Source: JABDIP01 sp965250245
GTDB lineage: Bacteria; Pseudomonadota; Alphaproteobacteria; DSM-16000; Inquilinaceae
Reading direction: 5' to 3'
Assembly: GCA_965250245.1 (NCBI GenBank)
Contig: OZ252296.1
Span: 1,612,001-1,676,000, forward strand
Length of the DNA: 64,000 bases
Positions 36,895-45,093 of the stretch are shown here, in pieces (position 1 is the stretch's first letter; the number at the start of each line of letters is the position of its first letter). The position numbers and the translations under genes are program-made. The notes under the pieces were generated by a model that had not been told where the DNA came from, ran no database searches, and saw only the letters and a list, made by a program, of their open reading frames with translations.

Positions 36895-37341
36895 TTAAAG
36901 CTGCTCGTCCCGCTGGATGGCCAGGGCCGAGATCTCCGCGCTCCCGAACGGGATCGGGAAGTCGGTGATCGAGGCCTGGGCCATCGGTGCCCGGATCAGG
37001 ACCTCGATGTCCTTGTCGTTCGGGTCGATGGGGTCCGGCAGCGTGACATCGACGGAATAGTCGATGCCCCAGTTGATCAGGCGCGCATGCGCCATGGACT
37101 CAGCCTCCGCCTCGCCCAGCTCGCCGATGGCGACCCGCCGGGCGACGTCGCTTGCGATGGACGTCATGTGGTTTTCCAGGAAGAACACCGCGCCGAGTTC
37201 GACCGAACCCATCATCAGCATCAGCAACACCGGCAGCCCGAAGGCCAGCTCGACGGCAACCGCGCCGCTCTCGGTATCGGGCGACTTCCGCCGGTTGCGA
37301 CCAGCACTGCCGTTGTCCCTGGAACGGCGAGCGAAACCCAT
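36895..37341 (-). CDS. TadE-family minor pseudopilin-like protein
   Basis: This 148-residue protein has a basic N-terminus, then ESGAVAVELAFGLPVLLMLMMGSVELG, the TadE-type prepilin segment with Glu after the Gly-Ala processing site, and one hydrophobic helix. TadE-like proteins are cleaved by prepilin peptidase and assist Flp/Tad pili or secretion. GGAGG is 8 bases before the ATG at 37341, which decides the start over ATG 37347 and TTG 37356. It is paired with the TadG-like gene 30 bases downstream. Confidence 0.85.
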   Translation of the reverse strand: MGFARRSRDNGSAGRNRRKSPDTESGAVAVELAFGLPVLLMLMMGSVELGAVFFLENHMTSIASDVARRVAIGELGEAEAESMAHARLINWGIDYSVDVTLPDPIDPNDKDIEVLIRAPMAQASITDFPIPFGSAEISALAIQRDEQL

Positions 37342-37542
37342 GTCCATGTCCTCCAAAAAAATACCAACCGTTTTTGGCTGGTATTCGCGAGAACGGTCGA
37401 TGCTGGTGTTTTATTCTCCGCCGGACGAGGATTGTTGTCCGGGCCGGCCCGCCGAAACCCCTGTTTGCGCGACCGGAACGGCGGTATTGCCGCATCGCCC
37501 CGGCGCCGGTCACATATCTGTTATTGCTGGAGAACGGACCGC

Positions 37543-37992
37543 ATGAGCGCCTATGAACCCGCCGATCCCGAATTCGCAACCCGGGTCCGGGACAGCTTCG
37601 GCCGTCAGGGGGTGATGGACCTGATCGGCGCCAGCCTGACGCGGGTCGAGCCGGGGCTGGTGGAGATCGTGCTGCCCTACCGGCCGGAGTTGAGCCAGCA
37701 GCACGGCTTCTTCCATGCCGGCATCACCAGCACCATCGCCGATTCCGCCGGCGGCTACGCGGCGTTCAGCCTGTTCCCCGCCGACAGCTCGGTGCTGACC
37801 GTCGAATACAAGATCAACCTCACCGCGCCGGCCGACGGCGAGCGCCTCGTGGCCGTCGGCACGGTCGTCAAGCCGGGCCGCACCCTGACCGTCTGCACCT
37901 TCGAGGTCGAGGCGGAAAGGAACGGCACCCGCAAGACCTGCGCCGTCGGGCAGCAGACACTGATCTGCCTGGCCGGGAGACCGGACCAGTAG
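37543..37992 (+). CDS. PaaI-type hotdog thioesterase
   Basis: This 149-residue single-hotdog enzyme probably hydrolyses acyl-CoA thioesters. The family core is QHGFFHAGITSTIADSAGGYAAF, which contains the HG-x-x-H-A-G motif and the catalytic Asp in ADSAGGYAA. It is followed by TVEYKINLTAPADGERLVAVG and KPGRTLTVCTFEVEA. GGAGA precedes the ATG. It is divergent from the TadE gene across about 200 bases. The acyl-CoA substrate is unknown. Confidence 0.9.
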   Translation: MSAYEPADPEFATRVRDSFGRQGVMDLIGASLTRVEPGLVEIVLPYRPELSQQHGFFHAGITSTIADSAGGYAAFSLFPADSSVLTVEYKINLTAPADGERLVAVGTVVKPGRTLTVCTFEVEAERNGTRKTCAVGQQTLICLAGRPDQ

Positions 37993-38095
37993 GTCAATGG
38001 TGATCGACGCCGGGACTGTGACCCAGACAGGAGTCTCACCATGGACGGCCGGCTGAGACGGGTCAGAGCATCACTGGACAGCGGAGAGGATTGAG

Positions 38096-39418
38096 ATGGG
38101 AGCGTGGGGAACTGGCCCCTTCGAAAACGACGGCGCGGCCGACTTCCTGGACGTATTGCAGTCGTCTCCTGGCCGGTCTGTGGCGCACTGCCTGCGCACG
38201 ATCGTCAATGCTCCGCCCGGTTCGAATATCGAAGTCGACATGGGAAGCGCCGGATGGGCCTGCTGCGAACTCGTCTCGCTGTCATTCGGATTTGGCGACA
38301 CGAGCGAGTTGGTCGATCTCGTGATCAACGTTTTGGATCGGCTACGCCCGAAAGAGGAACTGCGACAGTTGGCCATCGACGCACTTCCTCGCATCGCCGA
38401 TCCGGAACACTCGGAACTGGCCGCGTTGTGGCATGAGGGCGACCTGAGAGGCGCCTTCGATCAACAGATAGCGGACCTTGGGGAGAGGCTGGAGGCGGCC
38501 GCGTCCGGTCCGAAGCCAATTCGAAAGGCAAAATCCGGCGACATTATCGGCTTCCCCGTGGGGTCGGGCTCAGACGACTTGGTGATCGTGCAGGTCATCG
38601 CCTCTGGCGAGATCGCTGTATTCGACGGCGCGCATCGGCCTGATGCCGTCGATGGTGTGGTGGCGACAGGCAATGCGCGTCGGGTCCCTGCCTGGGTGAA
38701 CAGGCTTTTGCGCCAGGGCGAGCAGCTTGCCAGCGCGCCCATTCAGAAGACGCTGAAGGGACGCAAGCTCTACGCATCGGAGTCGGGTGCGATCTCAGAC
38801 TACTGCCTGATGACGGCCTCCGGCGGCGGCTACAAGAGCGTCTCGTTCGAGGAGGCGCGGCGGCACGACATCGACCGACTGCATGATCTCTCGGCCATCC
38901 GCGCTGTCGCATCTGGTCAGCTGGCCGTGGGACGTGTTCGGTCGCCGGACGAGCGTGAAGCGGACATCCGAACTCGGAATTCCGAGAAATGGGCCAGTCG
39001 GCGGGCATCGTCGTCTCCGGGACCGTTCGGTGATGAAGCGGATCTCGAGGATCTGGTCAAATGGATCGAGGAGTACAGCCTTGAGAATGCGATCCTGCGT
39101 TTCACCGAACTGGCCACCGGAGCGCAAGCATACGGACGGCCGAACGAATCAGCGGAGCGGCGACCATACGCGCTCGCGGGTCTGACGGCGCTCTGGCTGG
39201 ACAAATGGCCGATCGACGACTGGCCGTCTGGATTGGCTGGACGACTACCGGCCTGTCCGGACAAACGTTTGCTGGCCGCCGCCGTGGCGGCGGCGCGCAT
39301 CCTCATCGACCAGGTGATCACACGAGACGCCGAGCTCAGGCTCATCTGGGACAATGGCCCTGACAAGGGCGCCGAATTGCGTGCAACGGTGGCATCGCTG
39401 CGCGAGGCTCTGGCCTGA
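38096..39418 (+). CDS. DUF4259-type protein with central Imm26-like domain
   Basis: This 440-residue cytoplasmic protein starts with the DUF4259 hallmark MGAWGTGPFENDGAADFL. The N-terminal unit (1-135) ends in a helical segment with HSELAALWHEGD. Residues about 140-275 look like an Imm26-type beta domain (KSGDIIGFPVGSGSDDLVIVQV, GEIAVFDGA). A C-terminal unit (320-440) seems to repeat the first (AAVAAARILIDQ, DAELRLIWDNGPDKGAEL). Such domains occur in immunity proteins of polymorphic toxin systems, but no toxin gene is adjacent. AGAGG precedes the ATG. Codon use is slightly less GC-biased than in the neighbours. The function is unproven. Confidence 0.72.
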   Translation: MGAWGTGPFENDGAADFLDVLQSSPGRSVAHCLRTIVNAPPGSNIEVDMGSAGWACCELVSLSFGFGDTSELVDLVINVLDRLRPKEELRQLAIDALPRIADPEHSELAALWHEGDLRGAFDQQIADLGERLEAAASGPKPIRKAKSGDIIGFPVGSGSDDLVIVQVIASGEIAVFDGAHRPDAVDGVVATGNARRVPAWVNRLLRQGEQLASAPIQKTLKGRKLYASESGAISDYCLMTASGGGYKSVSFEEARRHDIDRLHDLSAIRAVASGQLAVGRVRSPDEREADIRTRNSEKWASRRASSSPGPFGDEADLEDLVKWIEEYSLENAILRFTELATGAQAYGRPNESAERRPYALAGLTALWLDKWPIDDWPSGLAGRLPACPDKRLLAAAVAAARILIDQVITRDAELRLIWDNGPDKGAELRATVASLREALA

Positions 39419-39514
39419 TTCGAGTCGGCCGCACGCCGCCCTCCTGCCGGATGGCGGTTCGCCTTGCCGCCATTCCGGGATAGATTGCCCGGACGAGCAA
39501 CCGAGGGAATGCCC

Positions 39515-40687
39515 ATGATCCCCAACGCCCTGCCGGCGATGACGTTCGACCTTGGCGAGACCGCCGACCTGCTGCGCGACACGGTGATGACCTTCTCGGC
39601 CGACGAGATCGCGCCGCGCGCCGCCGCAATCGATGAGAGCAACGAGTTCCCGCGCGACCTCTGGCCGAAGATGGGCGCGCTGGGCCTGCTTGGCCTGACC
39701 GTGGAGGAGGAGTACGGCGGGTCCGGCATGGGCTATGTGGAGCATTGCGTCGCGATGGAGGAGGTCAGCCGCGCCTCCGCCGCCGTCGGCCTGAGCTATG
39801 GCGCCCATTCCAACCTCTGCGTCAACCAGATCCGCCTCAACGGCAATGACGAGCAGCGCCGCCGCTACCTGCCCAAGCTGATCTCCGGCGAGCATGTCGG
39901 GGCGCTTGCCATGTCGGAGCCCGGCGCCGGCTCTGACGTCGTCTCCATGCGCACCCGGGCCGAGAAGACGGGCGACCGCTATGTGCTCAACGGCAGCAAG
40001 ATGTGGATCACCAACGGGCCGGACGCCGAGACCTTGGTCGTCTACGCCAAGACCGATCCCCAGGCCGGCCCCAAGGGCATCACCGCCTTCCTGATCGAGA
40101 AGGGGTTCAAGGGCTTCACGACCGCCCAGAAGCTCGACAAGCTGGGCATGCGCGGCTCCAGCACCTGCGAGCTGGTGTTCCAGGATTGCGAGGTGCCCGA
40201 AGAGAATGTGCTCGGCCAGGTGGGCGGCGGCGTCGCGGTGCTCATGAGCGGCCTCGACTACGAGAGGCTGGTCCTGGCCGGCGGCCCGCTCGGCATCATG
40301 CAGGCCTGCCTGGACGTGGTCGTGCCATACGTCCATGAGCGCGAGCAGTTCGGCCAGCCGATCGGCGAGTTCCAGATCATGCAGGCCAAGCTGGCCGACA
40401 TGTATGTCGGCATGAACGCGGCCAAGGCGTATGTGTATGCGGTGGCCAAGGCCTGCGACCGCGGCGAAGTCACCCGCAAGGACGCCGCCGGCGCTATCCT
40501 GTACGCGGCGGAGAAGGCGACCTGGATGGCCCTGCAGGCGATCCAGTGCCTCGGCGGCAACGGCTACATCAACGAATACCCGACCGGCCGGCTTCTCCGC
40601 GACGCCAAGCTCTACGAGATCGGCGCCGGCACCAGCGAGATCCGCCGCATGCTGATCGGCCGGGAGCTGTTCAAGGAGACCGGATAA
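39515..40687 (+). CDS. ivd: Isovaleryl-CoA dehydrogenase (acyl-CoA dehydrogenase family)
   Basis: This 390-residue flavoenzyme introduces a double bond into isovaleryl-CoA in leucine breakdown. The acyl-CoA dehydrogenase motifs are all present: LAMSEPGAGSDVVSM, KMWITNGPDA, REQFGQPIGEFQIMQ, QCLGGNGYINEYPTGRLLRD and IGAGTSEIRRMLIGRE. The catalytic base sits at Glu250 in LDYERLVLAGGPLG, the position typical of isovaleryl-CoA dehydrogenase rather than most other members. GAGGG is eight bases before the ATG at 39515, which is preferred to 39509. The liuBCDE genes that often accompany it are not here. Confidence 0.92.
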   Translation: MIPNALPAMTFDLGETADLLRDTVMTFSADEIAPRAAAIDESNEFPRDLWPKMGALGLLGLTVEEEYGGSGMGYVEHCVAMEEVSRASAAVGLSYGAHSNLCVNQIRLNGNDEQRRRYLPKLISGEHVGALAMSEPGAGSDVVSMRTRAEKTGDRYVLNGSKMWITNGPDAETLVVYAKTDPQAGPKGITAFLIEKGFKGFTTAQKLDKLGMRGSSTCELVFQDCEVPEENVLGQVGGGVAVLMSGLDYERLVLAGGPLGIMQACLDVVVPYVHEREQFGQPIGEFQIMQAKLADMYVGMNAAKAYVYAVAKACDRGEVTRKDAAGAILYAAEKATWMALQAIQCLGGNGYINEYPTGRLLRDAKLYEIGAGTSEIRRMLIGRELFKETG

Positions 40688-40719
40688 CCCGATCGGCTTC
40701 GAACCGAAGGAGCAGACCC

Positions 40720-41088
40720 ATGCGCGCACGCTGCCTCATCGTACTTCTCGCCATTCTCGCGGCCCCGACCGCCTTCGCGGATGAGCGGCCCCTGACCGGG
40801 GATCAGATGATCGCCACCCTGACCGGCCGCACCGCGATTAGCACCGATCCGGCGACGCCGTACCGGCAGTATTTCGGCCCGGACGGCAAGACCACCTACG
40901 TGCCCGAGGGCGGTCCCGCGGATGTCGGCCTGTGGCGGGTGAGGGGCGGCCAGTACTGCTCGCAATGGGGCGGCAGCGGCTGGGACTGCTATGACATGTT
41001 CGGCGAGGGTGACGCGATCACCTGGATCTGGCGTGCGACCGGCGCGGCCTTTCCGGCCCGCATGGTCGACGGCAACGCGCTGCGATAG
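40720..41088 (+). CDS. Small exported protein of unknown function
   Basis: This 122-residue protein has a signal peptide (CLIVLLAILAAPTAFA, cleavage before DERPLTG). The mature part contains a conserved-looking Trp/Gly/Cys core, GLWRVRGGQYCSQWGGSGWDCYDMF, given here by its key residues W-R-V, Y-C-S-x-W and W-x-C-Y, with two cysteines that could form a disulfide, and a final small strand. AAGGAG upstream gives a sure start. It follows the dehydrogenase gene by 32 bases and may share its transcript. I do not assign a function. Confidence 0.75.
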   Translation: MRARCLIVLLAILAAPTAFADERPLTGDQMIATLTGRTAISTDPATPYRQYFGPDGKTTYVPEGGPADVGLWRVRGGQYCSQWGGSGWDCYDMFGEGDAITWIWRATGAAFPARMVDGNALR

Positions 41089-41123
41089 GGGCTGCCGGCA
41101 ATCCGCCGAACCGAGGTCGCGCC

Positions 41124-41588
41124 ATGAACGATACGTCCGAGCCCCGATATCTCGAGGATTTCTCCGCTGGCGACCGGTTCCCGACAGGGTCGATCACGGT
41201 GGAGGAGGACTCGATCGTCGGATTCGCCGAACAGTTCGACCCGCAGGTCTTCCATCTCGACCGCGAGGCGGCGGCACGGACCTTCTTCGGAGAGCTGGTC
41301 GCCAGCGGCTGGCAGACCGCCGCGATGACCATGCGGCTGATGGTCGATGGCCGGTTCATGGGCGCGACGCCGCTCATCGGGCTGGGCGTCGAAGCGTTGC
41401 ACTGGCCCCGCCCGGTGCGGCCCGGCGACACCCTGTCCGCCACGATCGAGGTGCTGGAGACGCGTCCGTCCCGGTCCAATCCGGCGCGGGGCACGATCCG
41501 GATCCGGACCATCACTGTGAACCAGGACGGCGATACCGTGTATGAGATGACCAGCACCGCGCTGGTCCCGAGGCGCCCCGCCGGCTGA
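41124..41588 (+). CDS. MaoC-family (R)-specific enoyl-CoA hydratase-like protein
   Basis: This 154-residue hotdog protein starts with YLEDFSAGDRFPTGSITVEEDSIVGFAEQFDPQVFHLD (key residues D-F-x-x-G, F-A-x-x-x-D-P-Q-x-F-H), where Asp and His form the hydratase dyad, then ASGWQTAAMTMRLMV, GLGVEALHWPRPVRPGDTL and a final beta strand. This matches MaoC-like dehydratases acting on acyl-CoA. It is placed after isovaleryl-CoA dehydrogenase and a small exported protein, so a role in acyl-CoA breakdown is plausible. The precise substrate is not known. Confidence 0.88.
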   Translation: MNDTSEPRYLEDFSAGDRFPTGSITVEEDSIVGFAEQFDPQVFHLDREAAARTFFGELVASGWQTAAMTMRLMVDGRFMGATPLIGLGVEALHWPRPVRPGDTLSATIEVLETRPSRSNPARGTIRIRTITVNQDGDTVYEMTSTALVPRRPAG

Positions 41589-41721
41589 TCCCGCCGGGAC
41601 GGTCGCCCGTTCAGCTTTCATTTACCGATTTTTCAGGCTAGCCGCCGACACTGCGCCGTCATTCCACGCGCGACGGACGCCCGATTGCGGCCGGTCCGGA
41701 CGCGCATGACCCGGATCGTCG

Positions 41722-42276
41722 ATGAACGCAGTGGAACTGGACATAGACGGCGTCTGGCTGATCACGCCGACGCGCCACGAGGATGAGCGCGGCGCCTTCG
41801 TGGAGACCTACAGCAGCCGATCCTTCGGCACGCTCGGCATCGACCGGGTCTTCGTGCAGGACAACCAATCTCTGTCGCGCCGGCCCGGCACCATCCGGGG
41901 CCTGCACTACCAGCGGCCGCCGACCGCCCAGAGCAAGCTCGTCCGCGTGCTCAAGGGTGGCATCCTCGATGTCTGCGTCGATCTGCGACATTCTTCGCCG
42001 AGTTTCGGCCGGCACGTGACGGCCGAGCTCACTGCCCGCGACGGCAACCAGATCTTCGTGCCCGCCGGATTCGCGCACGGCTTCTGCACCCTGGAGGCGA
42101 ATACCGAGGTCGCCTACAAGGTCGACGCCCTCTACGCACCGGAGGACGAGGGCGGCATCGCCTGGGACGACGCCGCTTTGGCCATCGATTGGCCGGTCTC
42201 CGCCGACGATGTCGTGATCTCCCCGAAGGACGCCGCACTGCCGGCTTTCGATCCGTCGCTGGCGGTGTTTCCATGA
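41722..42276 (+). CDS. rfbC: dTDP-4-dehydrorhamnose 3,5-epimerase
   Basis: This 184-residue cupin-fold enzyme catalyses the third step of dTDP-L-rhamnose synthesis. It has GAFVETYSSRSFGTLGI, FVQDNQSLSRRPGTIRGLHYQ with the catalytic base His62, KLVRVLKGGILDVCVDLR, FVPAGFAHGFCTLE and a Tyr in VDALYAPEDEGGIAWDD. It is the first gene of the polysaccharide operon. Its stop overlaps the rfbB start (ATGA). The 133 bases upstream contain AT-rich patches suitable for the promoter but no clear consensus. Confidence 0.95.
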   Translation: MNAVELDIDGVWLITPTRHEDERGAFVETYSSRSFGTLGIDRVFVQDNQSLSRRPGTIRGLHYQRPPTAQSKLVRVLKGGILDVCVDLRHSSPSFGRHVTAELTARDGNQIFVPAGFAHGFCTLEANTEVAYKVDALYAPEDEGGIAWDDAALAIDWPVSADDVVISPKDAALPAFDPSLAVFP

Positions 42277-43349
42277 GCCGGACGGTCCTCGTCACCGGCG
42301 GTGCCGGGTTCATCGGATCGGCGGTGATCCGCCTGCTGATGGCGGAGACCGATGCCCGGGTCGTCAATGTCGACAAGCTGACCTACGCGGCCTGCCCGGA
42401 GGCTCTGGAGTCGGTCTCGGGCTCCGGCCGCTATGCCTTCGAGAAGGTCGATATCTGCGACGCCAAGCGGCTGACCCGCCTGTTCGCCAAGCATCGGCCG
42501 GACGCCGTGATGCACCTTGCGGCGGAGAGCCATGTCGACCGCTCGATCGACGGGCCGATGGATTTCATGACGACCAACGTCGTCGGCACCGCCAGCCTGC
42601 TGGAGGTTGCCCGGGCCTACTGGAGCGAGCTGGACCCGGACGCGGCCGGGCGCTTTCGCTTCCACCATATCTCCACCGATGAGGTGTTCGGTTCGCTCGA
42701 CGCCGAGGGGCGCTTCACCGAGGACAGCCCCTATCGGCCAAACTCCCCCTATTCGGCCTCCAAGGCCGGCGCCGACCATCTGGTCCGGGCCTGGGGCGCC
42801 ACCTATGGCCTGCCGGTCATCCTGACCAACTGCTCCAACAATTACGGGCCCTGGCAGTTTCCAGAGAAGCTGATCCCGCTGATGACCATCAACGGGCTGA
42901 CCGGCCAGCCGCTGCCGGTCTATGGCGACGGCAGCAATGTCCGCGACTGGCTGCACGTCGACGACCATGCCCGGGCGCTGTGGCTGGCGCTGACCGAGGG
43001 CGTTGTCGGCGAGAGCTACAATATCGGCGGCGATGCCGAGCACTCGAACCTGGACGTTGTGCGGGAGATCTGCCTGATCCTCGACCGGCTGTGCCCGGAC
43101 GCGCCGGTGACGCCGCACCTCAAGCTGCTGAAATTCGTCAGCGACCGGCCCGGACATGACTTCCGCTATGCGATCGACGCCGGCAAGGCGCACGACGCGC
43201 TGGGGTGGCGTCCGCGGGAGACCTTCGAGAGCGGGCTGGAGAAGACGGTCCGCTGGTACCTCGACAATCGCGCCTGGTGGCAGGCGGTCCGCGAGGACCG
43301 CTATAGCGGCGAGCGGCTGGGTGCGGTGGCCGGAAAGCAGGGTTCATGA
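42273..43349 (+). CDS. rfbB: dTDP-glucose 4,6-dehydratase
   Basis: This 358-residue extended SDR enzyme forms dTDP-4-keto-6-deoxyglucose. It has the NAD loop TGGAGFIGS, ISTDEVFG with the Thr-Asp-Glu dehydration residues (135-137), and YSASK with Tyr160 and Lys164. TNCSNNYGPWQFPEKLIPLM and GDGSNVRDWLHVDDHARA complete the family pattern. The product feeds both the rhamnose branch (rfbC, rfbD) and, by inference, the aminotransferase encoded at 46135. It is coupled by ATGA overlaps on both sides. Confidence 0.96.
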   Translation: MSRTVLVTGGAGFIGSAVIRLLMAETDARVVNVDKLTYAACPEALESVSGSGRYAFEKVDICDAKRLTRLFAKHRPDAVMHLAAESHVDRSIDGPMDFMTTNVVGTASLLEVARAYWSELDPDAAGRFRFHHISTDEVFGSLDAEGRFTEDSPYRPNSPYSASKAGADHLVRAWGATYGLPVILTNCSNNYGPWQFPEKLIPLMTINGLTGQPLPVYGDGSNVRDWLHVDDHARALWLALTEGVVGESYNIGGDAEHSNLDVVREICLILDRLCPDAPVTPHLKLLKFVSDRPGHDFRYAIDAGKAHDALGWRPRETFESGLEKTVRWYLDNRAWWQAVREDRYSGERLGAVAGKQGS

Positions 43350-44224
43350 AGGTTCTCGTCACCGGCGCCGACGGGCAGGTCGGGCGTGCGCTTTTCGCCG
43401 CCCCGCCGGCCGGGCTTAGCCTCAGCGCCGCCTGTCGGAGAGACTGCGACCTGACCGATCCGGGGCAGGTCCGCCGACGGCTGGATTCGGATCGGCCGGA
43501 TCTGGTGGTGAACTGCGCCGCATACACCGCCGTCGACCGTGCCGAGAGCGAGCCGGACCTGGCCATGGCGGTGAACGGAACCGCGGTCGCCGATCTTGCG
43601 GCGGCGCTGGCAGAGCGGGACATCCCGCTCATCCATCTGTCCACCGACTATGTCTTCGACGGCGACCGCGCCGGGCCATACGAGGAGGATGATCCGACCG
43701 GACCGGTCAACGCCTATGGCGCCAGCAAGCTCGCCGGTGAAGCTGCGATCGCCGAACGGCTGGATCGCTACGTGATCCTGCGCACCTCCTGGGTCTATGG
43801 GTCGGACGGCGCCAATTTCGTGCGCACCATGTTGCGGCTCGGGGCGGAGCGGGACGAGATCGCAGTCGTCGACGACCAGTGCGGCTGTCCGACCGCCGCG
43901 TCGCACATCGCCGCCGTCATCGTCACCATCGCGGGCGCGGTCGCGGCCGGCATGGACGATCGCTGGGGCCTCTACCACTACCGCGACGACGGCGTGATGA
44001 CCTGGTATGGCTTCGCCGAGCGGATCTTCTCCAATGCCGCCCCGTTGGGTGGTGAGCTGCCGCGGCTGATGCCCGTTCGGACGAAGGACTTTCCGGCCGC
44101 CGCCCGGCGTCCGACCAATTCGGTGCTGGACTGCACCCGCATCGGCCGCGCCTTCGGCATCGCACCGAAATCCTTCACCGCCGGCCTGTCGCGCCATGTC
44201 GGAGAGATCCTGGAGGCGGTATGA
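43346..44224 (+). CDS. rfbD: dTDP-4-dehydrorhamnose reductase
   Basis: This 292-residue SDR enzyme reduces dTDP-4-keto-L-rhamnose to dTDP-L-rhamnose. It has TGADGQVGRAL, NCAAYTAVDRAESEP, HLSTDYVFDGD and YGASKLAGE with Tyr124 and Lys128. ILRTSWVYGSDGANFVRTML is typical. It overlaps rfbB and rfbA by four bases each. Confidence 0.95.
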   Translation: MKVLVTGADGQVGRALFAAPPAGLSLSAACRRDCDLTDPGQVRRRLDSDRPDLVVNCAAYTAVDRAESEPDLAMAVNGTAVADLAAALAERDIPLIHLSTDYVFDGDRAGPYEEDDPTGPVNAYGASKLAGEAAIAERLDRYVILRTSWVYGSDGANFVRTMLRLGAERDEIAVVDDQCGCPTAASHIAAVIVTIAGAVAAGMDDRWGLYHYRDDGVMTWYGFAERIFSNAAPLGGELPRLMPVRTKDFPAAARRPTNSVLDCTRIGRAFGIAPKSFTAGLSRHVGEILEAV

Positions 44225-45093
44225 AGGGCATCATCCTCGCCGGCGGGTCCGGCACCCGGCTGCATCCGGTGACGCTTGCGGTCTGCAAGCAGCTGCTGCC
44301 GATCTACGACAAGCCGATGGTCTACCACCCATTGTCGACCCTGATGCTGGCCGGCATCCGCGAGATCCTGATCATCACGACCCCCGATGACCGGGCGGTG
44401 TTCGAAGGGCTGTTGGGCGACGGCTCGGCGCTGGGCCTGTCGCTCGACTACACCGTGCAGCCGAGCCCGGACGGGCTGGCCCAGGCCTTCCTGCTGGGCG
44501 AGGCGTTCATCGGCGACGATGCCTGCGCGCTGGTGCTGGGCGACAACATCTTCCACGGCGACGGCCTCAGCAAGCTGCTCCAACGGGCGGCGGCGCGGGA
44601 GGAGGGCGCCACCGTCTTCGGCTACATGGTGACCGATCCCGAACGCTACGGCGTCGTGGACTTCGCCGCCGACGGCACGGTCCGGGGCATCGAGGAGAAG
44701 CCGGCGGCGCCGAAGTCGAACTACGCCGTGACCGGCCTCTATTTCTACGACAACCGGGTCGTCGAGGCGGCGCGCCAGGTGAAGCCGTCCGATCGCGGCG
44801 AGCTTGAGATCACCGACGTCAACAACTGGTATGTCGAGCGCGACGCCCTGCGCGTCGAGCGGCTGGGGCGCGGCTATGCCTGGCTCGACACCGGCACCCA
44901 CGATTCCCTGATCCAGGCCGGCGAGTTCGTCCGGGTGATCGAGCAGCGCCAGGGGCTGAAGATCGGCTGCATCGAGGAGGTCGCCTATCGCATGGGCTTC
45001 ATCGATGCCGACGAGCTGCGCCGCCTGGCCGGCCCGCTGGAGAAATCCGGCTATGGCCGCTACCTGCTGGACATCGCCGATGTTCCCGTCTGA
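44221..45093 (+). CDS. rfbA: Glucose-1-phosphate thymidylyltransferase
   Basis: This 290-residue enzyme makes dTDP-glucose from dTTP and glucose-1-phosphate. The nucleotide loop is GGSGTRLHPVTLAVCKQLLP (residues 7-26), followed by YDKPMVYHPLSTLMLAGI, LVLGDNIFHGDGL, EEKPAAPKSNYAVTGLYFYD and GYAWLDTGTHDSL. It completes the four-gene dTDP-L-rhamnose set, in the order C-B-D-A. The stop shares its last base with the ATG of the next gene. Confidence 0.96.
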   Translation: MKGIILAGGSGTRLHPVTLAVCKQLLPIYDKPMVYHPLSTLMLAGIREILIITTPDDRAVFEGLLGDGSALGLSLDYTVQPSPDGLAQAFLLGEAFIGDDACALVLGDNIFHGDGLSKLLQRAAAREEGATVFGYMVTDPERYGVVDFAADGTVRGIEEKPAAPKSNYAVTGLYFYDNRVVEAARQVKPSDRGELEITDVNNWYVERDALRVERLGRGYAWLDTGTHDSLIQAGEFVRVIEQRQGLKIGCIEEVAYRMGFIDADELRRLAGPLEKSGYGRYLLDIADVPV

